DNA of 64,000 nt from Bradyrhizobium erythrophlei (lineage in GTDB: Bacteria > Pseudomonadota > Alphaproteobacteria > Rhizobiales > Xanthobacteraceae). Position 1 is the first letter of the stretch, and the number at the start of each line of letters is the position of its first letter. Of the stretch, positions 43,344-51,426 are shown piece by piece. The notes beneath the pieces are model-generated. The model had not been told where the DNA came from. It did no database searches and saw only the letters and a list, made by a program, of their open reading frames with translations. The stretch lies in the NCBI RefSeq assembly GCF_900129425.1, contig NZ_LT670817.1, positions 4,154,001 through 4,218,000 of the forward strand, given 5' to 3'. The translations under genes were made by a program, and so were the position numbers.

Positions 43344-43559
43344 TCATGTTCGCGTTACTGCTTTTCCTGACGGAATAAGCCGCCGCCGTTTGTTCGGCCA
43401 AAACGTCCGGTCGATCACGTTCTCGGCCTTGGTCGCTGCGTCGGGTTTGCTACTGGTTAGGCCCGATTTAGTTTCGTCCGCGCGCACCGATACGGTCCAT
43501 CTCCACGTACCGCGCTCGATGCCTTGGACAATGCTATATTCTACGCCTCGATATTCCAT
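43344..43559 (-). CDS. Small conserved-type protein, YxIVxGI-W family (71 aa)
   Basis: Paralogue of 34784-34960: EYRGVEYSIVQGIERGTWRW, then TVSVRADETKSGLT, ending in a basic tail (PNKRRRLIPSGK). Starts at 43559, or 12 codons earlier at 43595 (MDNPDVTGIRSG). Unknown function. Confidence 0.65.
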   Translation of the reverse strand: MEYRGVEYSIVQGIERGTWRWTVSVRADETKSGLTSSKPDAATKAENVIDRTFWPNKRRRLIPSGKAVTRT

Positions 43560-43760
43560 CCCGCTTCTTATCCCCGTGACGTCGGGATTGTCCATAGCGT
43601 GCGCCTTTGCGCATTCGCGAGGTGCTATGAGAACATTCGTGATCGCTGCGCATACATTCGTCACCTTCAGAACAAACGATTTGCGCAAAACAATTCCAAT
43701 GGTTCGCCTGCCTCGAGAAGCGATAAACGTCAGTCGTTACGACCTAACGGGGGATACGCA

Positions 43761-43946
43761 ATGTTCGTAAACCGTATCAAGAGCCCTCGATGCCCAAAAT
43801 GCGGAGCAATGATGTCCTTGCGGATCATCGAGCCGGAACGTCCAGGTTTCGATTCGCGGACTTTCGAATGCCCGAAATGCTACGACACCGAAACCTTCGT
43901 GGCGTCGATCTCCCGCGAAATAGGCATCTCTGTTGGGCCAGCCTAA
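43761..43946 (+). CDS. Small zinc-ribbon protein (61 aa)
   Basis: Two CxxC pairs: SPRCPKCGAMM (8-18) and FECPKCYDTETF (36-47), as in a one-zinc ribbon. Start ATG 43761 with GGGGG about 7 bases upstream. Of a class of small zinc proteins frequent in bradyrhizobia; role unknown. Confidence 0.7.
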   Translation: MFVNRIKSPRCPKCGAMMSLRIIEPERPGFDSRTFECPKCYDTETFVASISREIGISVGPA

Positions 43947-43954
43947 GCAGGCGC

Positions 43955-44126
43955 TCAGGCGGCTAGTGCATTTGCCTTCGGCATCAACGGCAACACCGCC
44001 GCCTCAATCGCCATGACGGCTTCGCGCTTCTCTTCGAACGTGTGCCAGCGCGCATAGATGCCCGTCACGCCTTTGTCGGTATGGTTCAGAAGTGCCTTGA
44101 CGAAGTCGACGGGCAGGCGTGCTGGC
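43955..44126 (-). pseudogene. C-terminal relic of a phage-type tyrosine integrase
   Basis: Minus-strand frame RLPVDFVKALLNHTDKGVTG, then IYARWHTFEEKREAVMAI, ending in TGA at 43955. The LLNHTD...GIYAR pattern is the end of a tyrosine recombinase: LNH corresponds to the catalytic LGH and Tyr of IYAR is the nucleophile. The rest of the gene is missing. It marks the edge of a lost integrated element. Confidence 0.75.
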
Positions 44127-44217
44127 CAATGGAAAATCCTTTGAGCGATCAGATGAGGACGAACGTTTAATAGGTGTATTCAAGAATTCGTTCGTTTCCG
44201 TCGACGCGATCGGGGCG

Positions 44218-44574
44218 TCACTTATCAAAGCTGCGGAAGAACTTCGCGTCGCCGAGGACTTCGAGATGAGCGGCATTCGGGTGCAGAGAAATGGACGATC
44301 CTCGAAAATCCTTCAGGCGCGCCAGCTCGATGACGTGGTCCGCCGACAATATCGCGCTAACCAGATCAGACTGCGGCGCGGTGTGGATTTCGTACAAATG
44401 ATGCTGGGATTCCGGTTGCGACATAAACCGTTGGATGCACTCGTCGAGGGTGCCGTCCATGATCATGTAGGGACGCGCGCCGAGGGCGGCGCTCACGCGC
44501 TCCTTGTTGACTGATGGCCATTTTCTGAGGGTTGCGGGGGCATGGAAATTAATTTGAACCTCTTTATCGGGCAT
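44218..44574 (-). CDS. Hypothetical protein (118 aa)
   Basis: Starts MPDKEVQINFHAP; the middle reads YMIMDGTLDECIQRFMSQP, then HHLYEIHTAPQSDLVSAILS and HVIELARLKDF. Composition is that of a real soluble protein. AGGAAAA precedes the ATG. Function unknown. The frame on the other strand (44119-44514) is a shadow. Confidence 0.65.
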   Translation of the reverse strand: MPDKEVQINFHAPATLRKWPSVNKERVSAALGARPYMIMDGTLDECIQRFMSQPESQHHLYEIHTAPQSDLVSAILSADHVIELARLKDFRGSSISLHPNAAHLEVLGDAKFFRSFDK

Positions 44575-44843
44575 GCTTAGCGTTTTTTCCTAGCAGCTTT
44601 TTGTTGGCTTGCCGCCGATCACGGTGACGCGCAGGGCGATGGTTTTCGGAATCGTTCGTGGGCGTATCAACGCAGCGCCCGAAAGGGTGCCACCGATCAC
44701 CGTCGCGCGCAAAGCAATGATTTCAGAATCGCCAGTCAACAGGTTTATTGAGATCGGCGTTCGCCCACCACCGCTCTATTTTCGGCAAAGTTTCGCCCCG
44801 AATCCCACTGTAGAAATTCGTATTGGTAGATTCAGGGAACGAA

Positions 44844-45029
44844 ATGAATCCAGCGGACTATGCGCGCATGGCGGAAGAGTGCTCTCGGCAAGCCGATGCA
44901 ATGCGGCCAAGCCGGGAGCGGGATGCTCTGATGGAAAAAGCTCGGCAATATGCGTCCTATGCTAAAATTGATAATTGGGTCGGCTCGAAAGAGCTACAGC
45001 CACCCAGGCCGCGCCAGCCGCGCACGTGA
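44844..45029 (+). CDS. Small hypothetical protein (61 aa)
   Basis: Starts at ATG 44844 after AGGGAACGAA. Helical: ADYARMAEECSRQADAMRPS, RERDALMEKARQYASYA; then KIDNW and a Pro-rich end. A type common in bradyrhizobia; function unknown. Confidence 0.62.
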   Translation: MNPADYARMAEECSRQADAMRPSRERDALMEKARQYASYAKIDNWVGSKELQPPRPRQPRT

Positions 45030-45200
45030 CTCACATGGGAAATTTTTGATTAACGCTGCCCTGATATGGTGCGGATCGTCGCGGGACTGGTTTCGCTTAC
45101 CGCGACCATTGGTGATGCGTGCAAACTATCGAAATCACGAGTCCGATATAGGCCCGGCGCCGCCGCTACGCCCAATACCGGGGGCGAAAGGGCGCGATTG

Positions 45201-45314
45201 ATGTTAAATGGATTGCCTGTCACGGGGATGATCCGTGCAGTTAAGGAAGATAGGTCCAACATTCCGACACGATGGACCGTGACGGTGGTACCCAAGCAGG
45301 GCATCGCAGCCTAG
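45201..45314 (+). CDS. Tiny hypothetical protein (37 aa)
   Basis: ATG 45201 to TAG 45314: LNGLPVTGMIRAVKEDRS, then PTRWTVTVVPKQG. A GAAAGGGCG lies upstream. The RWTV end echoes the WRWTV of the 43344-43559 protein, so it may be a shortened relative. Confidence 0.45.
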   Translation: MLNGLPVTGMIRAVKEDRSNIPTRWTVTVVPKQGIAA

Positions 45315-45372
45315 CCGAAAAGGGTGAGGTTCGATCAACTATCAAGCGTTCACGAATGACAGCCTGACCTTG

Positions 45373-45570
45373 ATGTACGAGGCCGTCCAGGGCGCGATGG
45401 CGGCCGACGATGCACTGAAGCGGCAGGAATCGGAAACTAAATTTCGCGTTCGTGAGACCCCCGATTGGAGACATCACGCCGCTGACCTCGAGGCGGAAAT
45501 GATCAAGCGCGGAATGATGTTCGAGGTCATCGATTGGTCGGAAGATCAGGGGACATTACCCGGGCTCTAA
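45373..45570 (+). CDS. Small hypothetical protein (65 aa), N-terminus uncertain
   Basis: From ATG 45373: YEAVQGAMAADDALKRQE, FRVRETPDWRHHAADLEAEM, FEVIDWSEDQG. The frame is coding-like upstream too (NYQAFTNDSLTL from about 45331) but has no start codon there before a TGA at 45325, so the ancestral N-terminus may have been lost. Function unknown. Confidence 0.55.
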   Translation: MYEAVQGAMAADDALKRQESETKFRVRETPDWRHHAADLEAEMIKRGMMFEVIDWSEDQGTLPGL

Positions 45571-45699
45571 CCCGACAACCAGCAAGCAGCGGTAGCGAGC
45601 CGTGCGACGGCCGGGATCGCCCGGCAAAACCCTGACAGCCAAATCCCACCCGCACCAGCGACTCTTTCAGGCCCTTGGCGGGGTGATTCCGTCGTCGGA

Positions 45700-46104
45700 T
45701 TATCGGGCCGTTGCGCGCTTTTGCCTTGGTGGCTCTGTTGGCTGAACTACAGGAGCCTGCTGAGCACTTGCTATAGATTGTTGCAGGGCTTCAAGTTTGC
45801 CAGACAGCGCGTTGACCTGGTCGGACAACCGCTTAATCTCGGCCCGATCGGATGAGACCGTTTGTTGAAGGACCCTCAGTTGATTGACGGCTTGCTGCAG
45901 GGACGTCTGCAGGTCATGGATCGCCTGAGAAGTCGGATCCGGTGGTGGTGGTGCGGTCGCTTTGTGCTGCTTCACAGGAATGGTTTCGTAAACGCCCAAA
46001 GGTACGATTAAGGCGACGGCTAGTAACGTCAGGACGAAGATACGCGCCTTCCGAGAGTGGCGATCAGGTCTTGGTGGACGCTCGAATCTCGATTGATCGT
46101 CCAT
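45700..46104 (-). CDS. Membrane-anchored coiled-coil protein
   Basis: A 134-residue protein from 46104. One membrane helix (ARIFVLTLLAVALIVPLGV, about 20-38), a Pro-rich linker (TAPPPPDP) and a C-terminal coiled coil (SLQQAVNQLRVLQQTVSSDRA, then RLSDQVNALSGKLEALQQSI). Topology: short cytoplasmic N-terminus, periplasmic coil. Unknown role; perhaps envelope integrity. Confidence 0.65.
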   Translation of the reverse strand: MDDQSRFERPPRPDRHSRKARIFVLTLLAVALIVPLGVYETIPVKQHKATAPPPPDPTSQAIHDLQTSLQQAVNQLRVLQQTVSSDRAEIKRLSDQVNALSGKLEALQQSIASAQQAPVVQPTEPPRQKRATAR

Positions 46105-46210
46105 GAAACAAAATCCTGGTTTGCAGGGTTCTGACATTTACGCGGCCCGGCTCAGCTTAAACGATTCCCCGGCCGCGCCAGGGCGCCATATCGCGCACGA
46201 AAAGCGAAAA

Positions 46211-46238
46211 CCCCGCATGGGGGCTGCGGGGCTTTCTT
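46211..46238. terminator. Intrinsic terminator
   Basis: Stem CCCCGC (46211-46216) with GCGGGG (46226-46231), then CTTTCTTTG. Preceded by AAAA on the left, so it may act both ways. Lies between two oppositely placed small genes. Confidence 0.6.
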
Positions 46239-46340
46239 TGGGGAAGCGGGGGATAGGGGACCGCGCGCTTCGTGGATAGGTCCTCGAACCCCGGAAAAGG
46301 TTCAAAAATAGAAATGCGTGGGGGCCTCGGCCCCGTGGCT

Positions 46341-46427
46341 CTAGCCCGTGCGATAAGCGTCGAAGGCGTGGGCTAGGAAAACGCTGACACTGAGGCAGGT
46401 CAGCAGCGCTGTTACGATCTCGATCAT
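46341..46427 (-). CDS. Tiny membrane protein (28 aa)
   Basis: ATG 46427 to TAG 46341, with AGGGAG 8 bases upstream. Text IEIVTALLTCLSVSVFLAHA then FDAYRTG: a single membrane helix with a short cytoplasmic tail. Its ATG overlaps the TGA of the preceding tiny frame (ATGA), typical of coupled genes. Confidence 0.55.
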   Translation of the reverse strand: MIEIVTALLTCLSVSVFLAHAFDAYRTG

Positions 46428-46513
46428 CGGCGCACTCCCTGGGTCGCCACCATGCCGAACACGGCGGCCTTGAGGAAATGGCGGTAAATCGCGCTGAGGA
46501 TGACGGCCATGAC
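46424..46513 (-). CDS. Tiny hydrophobic protein (29 aa)
   Basis: ATG 46513 to TGA 46424: AVILSAIYRHFLKAAVFGMV then ATQGVRR. Hydrophobic, could lie in or at the membrane. Coupled by ATGA to the next tiny gene. The short length keeps confidence low. Confidence 0.38.
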   Translation of the reverse strand, partial: VMAVILSAIYRHFLKAAVFGMVATQGVRR

Positions 46514-46779
46514 GATCCAGCCCCGTTGTTGATTAGCCGAGAGGCTAGGCCCGCATCGGTTTCCGGACGACTTCGTGGTATTGGAAAACGGTTTCATCGG
46601 GAGCGCAGGGCTCGCCGGGCCGGCTGTACCACCGGCGAGTGCGACGTCGAAGGCAAGGAAATCTTGCACGATGTTTCCACCGTGGATGGCACAAAGTGTG
46701 CGCGATTGCCCGGCGAATTCTCAATTCCAAGGAAACGAAAGCCGCTATTGCTCGGGGGACCCTCCATTGCGATCGGCGG

Positions 46780-47091
46780 ATGACGTTCGGCAAGAAGGTC
46801 GTAAGGCTGATTGACACTGCCGAGAAATACGAAGCCGAACGCGGGGCGGCGATCGAACAATCAGGCTTACCGGACGCGAAGGCGAGCCAGTGGGAAGCGG
46901 CTTACGAGATCGAGAAGATGGCCTATGAGGCTTGCGATATCGAGCCTCAGACAATGGCCGGCGCGCTCATTCAAGCCCGCGCGCTCACTGCCTATGCTGA
47001 GGTAGAGATCGTTGTCGGCCACTACCGCGGCCGATCAGGACAACTCGTCGGGCTTGCGTTGGCGCAATCCCTCACGCGGCTGAGCGCGTAA
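46780..47091 (+). CDS. Hypothetical protein (103 aa)
   Basis: Likely start ATG 46780 (TFGKKVVRLIDTAEKYEAER); the longer frame from 46639 is Arg-rich. The rest is helical: KASQWEAAYEIEKMAYEACD and LIQARALTAYAEVEIVVGHY. Unknown function, natural composition. Confidence 0.58.
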   Translation: MTFGKKVVRLIDTAEKYEAERGAAIEQSGLPDAKASQWEAAYEIEKMAYEACDIEPQTMAGALIQARALTAYAEVEIVVGHYRGRSGQLVGLALAQSLTRLSA

Positions 47092-47309
47092 ATAAGACAG
47101 CCCGCCAAGAATTGAAAAGGCCGCCGGGCAATATCCGGCGGCCTACCGGGCTCAAAATTGCGTGCTTTCGAAATGGCCCCGTCCGCCCCGGTGACGGGAG
47201 ACTTGCATTGGCGAGCGGAGCGAGGCGAATCAAAACTGCTGTTCCAGCAAAGGAACAAAAAAGTTGTTGCGGGGAGGACACTATTCGTCCCGTTTCAACT
47301 TCCGTTTTC

Positions 47310-47381
47310 CCCAATGCGTGTCTCACGGAAGAGCGGGAGATTGATCCGTATCTGTCGGCGCATCCGGACGAGGAGAGGTGA
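47310..47381 (+). pseudogene. Gene-end fragment with HPDEER motif
   Basis: Codons NACLTEEREIDPYLSAHPDE, ER and TGA. The same ending is seen at 40347 and, as HYPDEER, at 47871. Only this 3' tail is protein-like here. Confidence 0.4.
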
Positions 47382-47393
47382 GAAGGCCAGTTA

Positions 47394-47663
47394 TTAGCAA
47401 CCGCGGCAAATGCCCTTGGTCATGCGGTCGAGTTCCGCGTTCTCTCGGTTGATTGGATCGTTCGGATCATCCATCAGGTTTTTCTCCGAGGGCACTTGAT
47501 CAACATGCGGCTGGCGATGCCCGATCGGTGCCTCCGGTATCGATTGCTGGTTCGGGCTCATCAACGGAGCTGGGGCCGGATTTCGCGAACCAACCGTCTG
47601 CGCAATCGCCACCGAAGTGTCGACCAGGGCCAGCAACGCTATCGTCGTGATCAGCTTTCGCAT
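47394..47663 (-). CDS. Small secreted hypothetical protein (89 aa)
   Basis: Starts at 47663: signal peptide RKLITTIALLALVDTSVAIA then Q. Mature part: PAPLMSPNQQSIPEAPIGHR, VPSEKNLMDDPNDPINREN, ending RMTKGICRGC. The two end Cys may form a disulfide or bind metal. A common type of small exported protein in the group, unknown role. Confidence 0.65.
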   Translation of the reverse strand: MRKLITTIALLALVDTSVAIAQTVGSRNPAPAPLMSPNQQSIPEAPIGHRQPHVDQVPSEKNLMDDPNDPINRENAELDRMTKGICRGC

Positions 47664-47847
47664 GTTCGGTTTCCAGAGTTGGGCCCCACTCACGATCATG
47701 GTAACGGGAAGCTCGATCAGAAAGGTGCGCAAGCCTCACGTTTTGTTCAGATCCTCCAGCGCGCGGGCGATGCAGGCAAAAACCTTGGGTATCGGCCCCT
47801 CGGCCATCAGCGCTAAGGCAACGGGACGGAATCGCTTGGGGCTCGCC

Positions 47848-47871
47848 ATTATCCGGACGAGGAGAGGTGAG
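47848..47871 (+). repeat. Recurring HPDEER gene-end motif
   Basis: CATTATCCGGACGAGGAGAGG and TGA, which reads HYPDEER. It stands right before a terminator. Similar ends: 40328-40347, 47361-47381 and a mutated one near 48252-48270. Confidence 0.45.
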
Positions 47872-47874
47872 GGG

Positions 47875-47898
47875 CGCCGGCTCACGCCGGCGGGTTTT
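47875..47898 (+). terminator. Intrinsic terminator
   Basis: Stem CGCCGGC (47875-47881), loop TCAC, stem GCCGGCG (47886-47892), then GGTTTT. Right after the HYPDEER end. Confidence 0.72.
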
Positions 47899-48008
47899 GC
47901 TTTAATGTTTGGCTACAATCGTAACGCTCTTCCCGAGCGCTGAAATACCGCCGTAGCGCTGTCCCGTTCAATTTGGATGGCGCAAATCAGCCAACGGGAG
48001 ACCAGCCA

Positions 48009-48233
48009 ATGGGTTCAAGGGATGCTTTGACGCACCAAGCGCAATCTCGGCCAAAAACTGGCAGGGCCATGACCATCGCGGTTGCCGCTCTGATTGTGGT
48101 TGTAACCACCATGTTGCGGTCGCGATCTTCTTCGATCGAGCTATCGGCCGCTGCCAAGCCGCCGTTGGAAGAACTCCACCCAATGGCGGGGAATCTTTCA
48201 CTCCTCCGGTATTTTGGCAGCTTGAGTTTCTAG
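48009..48233 (+). CDS. Small single-helix membrane protein (74 aa)
   Basis: Starts at ATG 48009, with CGGGAGA 9 bases upstream. The N-terminus is polar (SRDALTHQAQSRPKTGR), followed by a membrane helix (AMTIAVAALIVVVTTML) and a short outer part. Unknown function. Confidence 0.52.
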   Translation: MGSRDALTHQAQSRPKTGRAMTIAVAALIVVVTTMLRSRSSSIELSAAAKPPLEELHPMAGNLSLLRYFGSLSF

Positions 48234-48274
48234 TCAGCTCGCTCCGGCGCTCGTCCGGACGATGAGATGAGAGG

Positions 48275-48303
48275 CCGCCGGTTGACGCCCGGCGGGTTTT
48301 TCT
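48275..48303 (+). terminator. Intrinsic terminator
   Basis: Stem CCGCCGG (48275-48281) with CCGGCGG (48289-48295), then GTTTTTCTT. Follows a degenerate copy of the gene-end motif. Confidence 0.75.
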
Positions 48304-48380
48304 TGCGCGGCACCTGGTCGCGGGTACTGGCCCCTTTCCATCATTCGGATACAAGGCTTGACAGGTTCGGATATCGCACC

Positions 48381-48400
48381 TAGTTAGTCAACTGACTTAC
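48381..48400. promoter_or_regulatory. TetR-type operator, copy A
   Basis: TAGTTAGTCAACTGACTTAC, a near-palindrome about 90 bases before the OYE relic. Reverse complement core AGTCAGTTGACTAACT matches copies at 50767, 51427 and 52173. Confidence 0.68.
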
Positions 48401-48490
48401 AGATCGCTGACGTCCGTCGCTTCATTGAGGCGGGCGAACGAACGGGCAAAATCGTCGTCACCGCTTGATCCCTTGTCCAGGAGCGCCGTC

Positions 48491-48874
48491 ATGTCCGTCC
48501 AGCCTCTCTTTACCCCAGTCCGCATGGGCGAACCGGATCTGCCCAATCGCATCGTCATGGCACCGCTCAACCGCATGCGCGCTGGGCCGATCGATCACGT
48601 GCCGACCGCGCTGCAGGCCGAATACTATGCCCAGCGGGCTTCGGTCGGACCGATCGTCGCGGAAGCGACCGCGATCAGTCCCCCAATCACGTCATGCGGG
48701 AAGGTCGAGGACAATCATCCCGATCGTGCCGCGTATCCCGGGCACGGCTGGACGGCGTACGCCGCCCTGACGCGCGGTCTCGCCGTGCATCCGGGGGACG
48801 CTGTGTTTGTGCCGAGCGGCGGAGAGCGTCCTCGCAACTTTGTCGATGGTCCCATGATTTGGAAGGGTATTTAA
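48491..48874 (+). pseudogene. Truncated Old Yellow Enzyme (NADH:flavin oxidoreductase/alkene reductase)
   Basis: ATG 48491: SVQPLFTPVRMGEPDLPNRI then VMAPLNRMRAG is the FMN-site N-terminus of NemA/OYE enzymes, which reduce electrophilic alkenes and nitro compounds. About residue 65 the similarity ends; later codons (WTAYAALTRGLAVHPGD) are in a changed frame or unrelated. A full enzyme needs about 350 residues. Under operator copy A, so it was probably a target of the TetR regulator. Confidence 0.8.
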
Positions 48875-48876
48875 CC

Positions 48877-49656
48877 ATGAAACTCAAGAGCAATACGATT
48901 TTGATCACCGGCGGCGCCAGCGGCATCGGTTACGAACTCACCAAACAACTCACGGCGCTTGGTAATAAGATTCTCATCACGGGCCGCGATCAGGCCAAGA
49001 TGGACCGTGCGAAAGCGGCCTTTCCAAAAATTCACACCTTTCAAAGCGACGTTTCCGATCCGGAAGCGATCGCCACTCTTTACGAAGAGGTCACCAAACA
49101 ATTTCCAGAGCTCAACATTTTGATCAACAACGCCGGCATCATGCGCAAGATCAATGTTCACGACAAAGCCGGAAGCCTCGAAGACATCACTCGAGAGATT
49201 GAAGTCAACTTGAGCGGGCCGATCCGCATGGTGAAACAATTCTTGCCGCATTTGAAAACAAAATCAGAGGCGGCAATCATGAACGTTTCATCGAGTTTAG
49301 CATTTGTTCCATTGCCCATTTCACCGGTTTATTGCGCCACCAAGGCCGGTCTGCATTCGTTCACCGAGTCTCTTCGTGTGCAACTGAAGAACACCAAAGT
49401 GAAGGTATTTGACCTGGCACCGCCTGCGACACAAACCGAACTCTTGGGTGACTTTGATGTTGAAGACATGAAAGGCGCTTCTGTCATGACGGTGGAAGAC
49501 ATGGTTCGAGTCGCCGTCAAAGGAATGCAAACCGATCGGTTTGAAATTCGTCCAGGTCAGGCGAATCAGCTCAAAATGATGAATCGCTTGGCGCCAGGAT
49601 TTATTTTGAAGCAAATGAGCCGATCGGTCGATCGCATGCTCAGAACACAGAATTAA
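48877..49656 (+). CDS. SDR oxidoreductase (DltE-like), foreign base composition
   Basis: A 259-residue classical SDR: TGGASGIG (11-18), NNAGIM, catalytic Ser in NVSSS and Tyr-Lys in SPVYCATKAG. Extended C-terminus after PPATQTELLGD. Two bases after the OYE relic stop; coupled. Visibly richer in A and T (many AAA, ATT and TTT codons) than its neighbours, which points to recent transfer. Possibly reduces an aldehyde or ketone. Confidence 0.9.
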   Translation: MKLKSNTILITGGASGIGYELTKQLTALGNKILITGRDQAKMDRAKAAFPKIHTFQSDVSDPEAIATLYEEVTKQFPELNILINNAGIMRKINVHDKAGSLEDITREIEVNLSGPIRMVKQFLPHLKTKSEAAIMNVSSSLAFVPLPISPVYCATKAGLHSFTESLRVQLKNTKVKVFDLAPPATQTELLGDFDVEDMKGASVMTVEDMVRVAVKGMQTDRFEIRPGQANQLKMMNRLAPGFILKQMSRSVDRMLRTQN

Positions 49657-49804
49657 ATTCGAAGTATCGTGCCGCGCATCACGGTCACGTCTATCGCTTC
49701 GGCGCACTATCCTGCCTTGGAAGCAATCAGGGCCGGCAGCGTCGCCTTCCGAACGGGCGCGGCTCGTGCGGTTTGTTCGGGCCCCAGCAGAGAGAAAATG
49801 AACG

Positions 49805-50536
49805 ATGGGTAAACTACAAGGGAAAGTGGCTGTCATTACTGGAGCTACGCAAGGTATCGGCCTCGCCACGGCAAAACTGTTCGCCAGTGAGGGAGCCTAT
49901 GTTTTCATTACAGGCCGTCGTCACAAGGAGCTTGACGAAGCCGTAGCGTCAATCGGCAGCAACGTCACGGGCGTTCAAGGCGACGCGTCGAACCTGGCCG
50001 ACCTCGATCGTCTCTACGAGAGCGTCAAAGCGAGAGGCCGAATTGATATCCTGTTCACGAATGCCGGACTGGGCGGATCTCTCCCGTTGGGAAGTATCAC
50101 CGAGGAGCACTACGACCAGATCTTCAATACGAACGTCAGGGGGCTGCTCTTCACCGTCCAGAAGGCGCTCCCGCTTCTGAACGATGGCGCTTCCATCATT
50201 CTGACCGGTGCGGCCGCGGGCTCCAAAGGCACCCCCAACTTCGGCGTCGCCTCTGCGACCAAGGCGGCAATTCGCTCATTCGCGCGAACCTGGACCGTGG
50301 AGCTGAAGGACCGGCACATCCGCACAAACGTTCTTAGCCCTGGACCTGTGCTTACGGCGTCGCTAAAGGCGGCCATGCCGGCTGAGGCCTTCGGGCGCAT
50401 CGTGTCTACCGTCCCAATGGGCCGCATGGCGGAGCCCGAAGAGATCGCCAAGGTCGCGCTCTTTCTGGGCTCGGACGACTCCAGCTTCGTCACGGGGATC
50501 GAACTGTTTGCCGATGGCGGCAGAGCGCAAGTCTGA
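49805..50536 (+). CDS. SDR oxidoreductase (glucose-1-dehydrogenase type)
   Basis: A 243-residue classical SDR. GATQGIGLATAK (13-24), NAGLGG, ILTGAAAG with catalytic Ser-position changed to Gly/Ala context, and a SATKAAIRS segment in which the Tyr of YxxxK reads Ala-Ser-Ala-Thr-Lys. So the catalytic Tyr seems absent (GVASATKAA) while the Lys is kept. It ends with the usual SSFVTGIELFADGG. A related gene at 58842 has the normal YSATK. Possibly non-catalytic or altered. Confidence 0.88.
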   Translation: MGKLQGKVAVITGATQGIGLATAKLFASEGAYVFITGRRHKELDEAVASIGSNVTGVQGDASNLADLDRLYESVKARGRIDILFTNAGLGGSLPLGSITEEHYDQIFNTNVRGLLFTVQKALPLLNDGASIILTGAAAGSKGTPNFGVASATKAAIRSFARTWTVELKDRHIRTNVLSPGPVLTASLKAAMPAEAFGRIVSTVPMGRMAEPEEIAKVALFLGSDDSSFVTGIELFADGGRAQV

Positions 50537-50766
50537 CTATTGCTGATCTTGGGAAATGGCCGGTCAATTCTGGAGCCTCCAACCGGAGAACGCGGCTCCC
50601 ACACACCGCATGAGGTCCCGTGCTCTTGGCGATCGACTGCGGGCCGATGGAGGAGCGAGCGACATGCCCGCACTCGAACGCCCTATCGGGTACGTCAGGA
50701 TCAGGGATCGTGGCTGGCCAGAAGAAAGCCGCAAACTTGACAGGTTTGCCAGTCCCCATCATATCC

Positions 50767-50786
50767 AAGTTAGTTGACGGACTTAT
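50767..50786. promoter_or_regulatory. TetR-type operator, copy B
   Basis: AAGTTAGTTGACGGACTTAT, overlapping the ATG at 50785 of tetR. Suggests autoregulation. Opposite strand reads AAGTCCGTCAACTAACTT. Confidence 0.68.
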
Positions 50787-51354
50787 GCACATGGCTAGGA
50801 CAAATATCGACAAGCGATCACGGCTGCTTAGCGCGGCGGTGGAATTGACGTACCAGAACGGGTTCGAGGCCACCTCGCTTGCCGACATCGCGCGCGAAGC
50901 CAAGGTTCCTCTTGGCAACGTCTATTATTACTTCAAGACCAAGGACGAGATTGGCGAGGCGATCGTCGAGCTGAGGCTGGCGAAGCTGTCCGCGCAGCGG
51001 CAGCGATGGAACGAAGCCGGATCGCCCAAGGATCGGCTTTGCGCCTGCGTCCAAGGCGTCTTCGAGAACAAGGATTGCCTGGCGCAGCTCGGCTGCCAGG
51101 TCGGGACGTTTTGCTCCGAGCTCCACAAGGCGGGCGGCCCGGTGGCCACCAGAGCGACCGAGATATTCGCTCAACACCTGGCCTGGATCGAGAGCCAGTT
51201 TCGGGCACTCGGAAAGGGGAAAGACTCCAACGGCCTTGCCGTGCACCTGCTTTCCGCCATGCAAGGCGTTTCGGTCCTGGCTCATACCTTTCATGACTCC
51301 GGTCTGGTGGCGAGGGAGACCAAGCGCCTCAAGAGTTGGATACAGAGCTTGTGA
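50785..51354 (+). CDS. TetR-family transcriptional repressor
   Basis: A 189-residue repressor. N-terminal helix-turn-helix: RLLSAAVELTYQNGFEATSL, DIAREAKVPLGNVYYYFKTK. The C-terminal ligand domain has three or more Cys (CACVQGVFENKDCLAQLGCQ, then FCSEL), which could sense electrophiles as NemR does. Starts at ATG 50785 or 50791; the operator overlaps. Probably controls the OYE relic, itself, the 200-residue SDR and the MFS pump. Confidence 0.88.
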   Translation: MHMARTNIDKRSRLLSAAVELTYQNGFEATSLADIAREAKVPLGNVYYYFKTKDEIGEAIVELRLAKLSAQRQRWNEAGSPKDRLCACVQGVFENKDCLAQLGCQVGTFCSELHKAGGPVATRATEIFAQHLAWIESQFRALGKGKDSNGLAVHLLSAMQGVSVLAHTFHDSGLVARETKRLKSWIQSL

Positions 51355-51426
51355 GACGCCAGGCGGGCTGAACCCGCAGGCCCACACGGCGAAGACCGAA
51401 GTGAGCGGAGCGAAATGTGCATTGTA

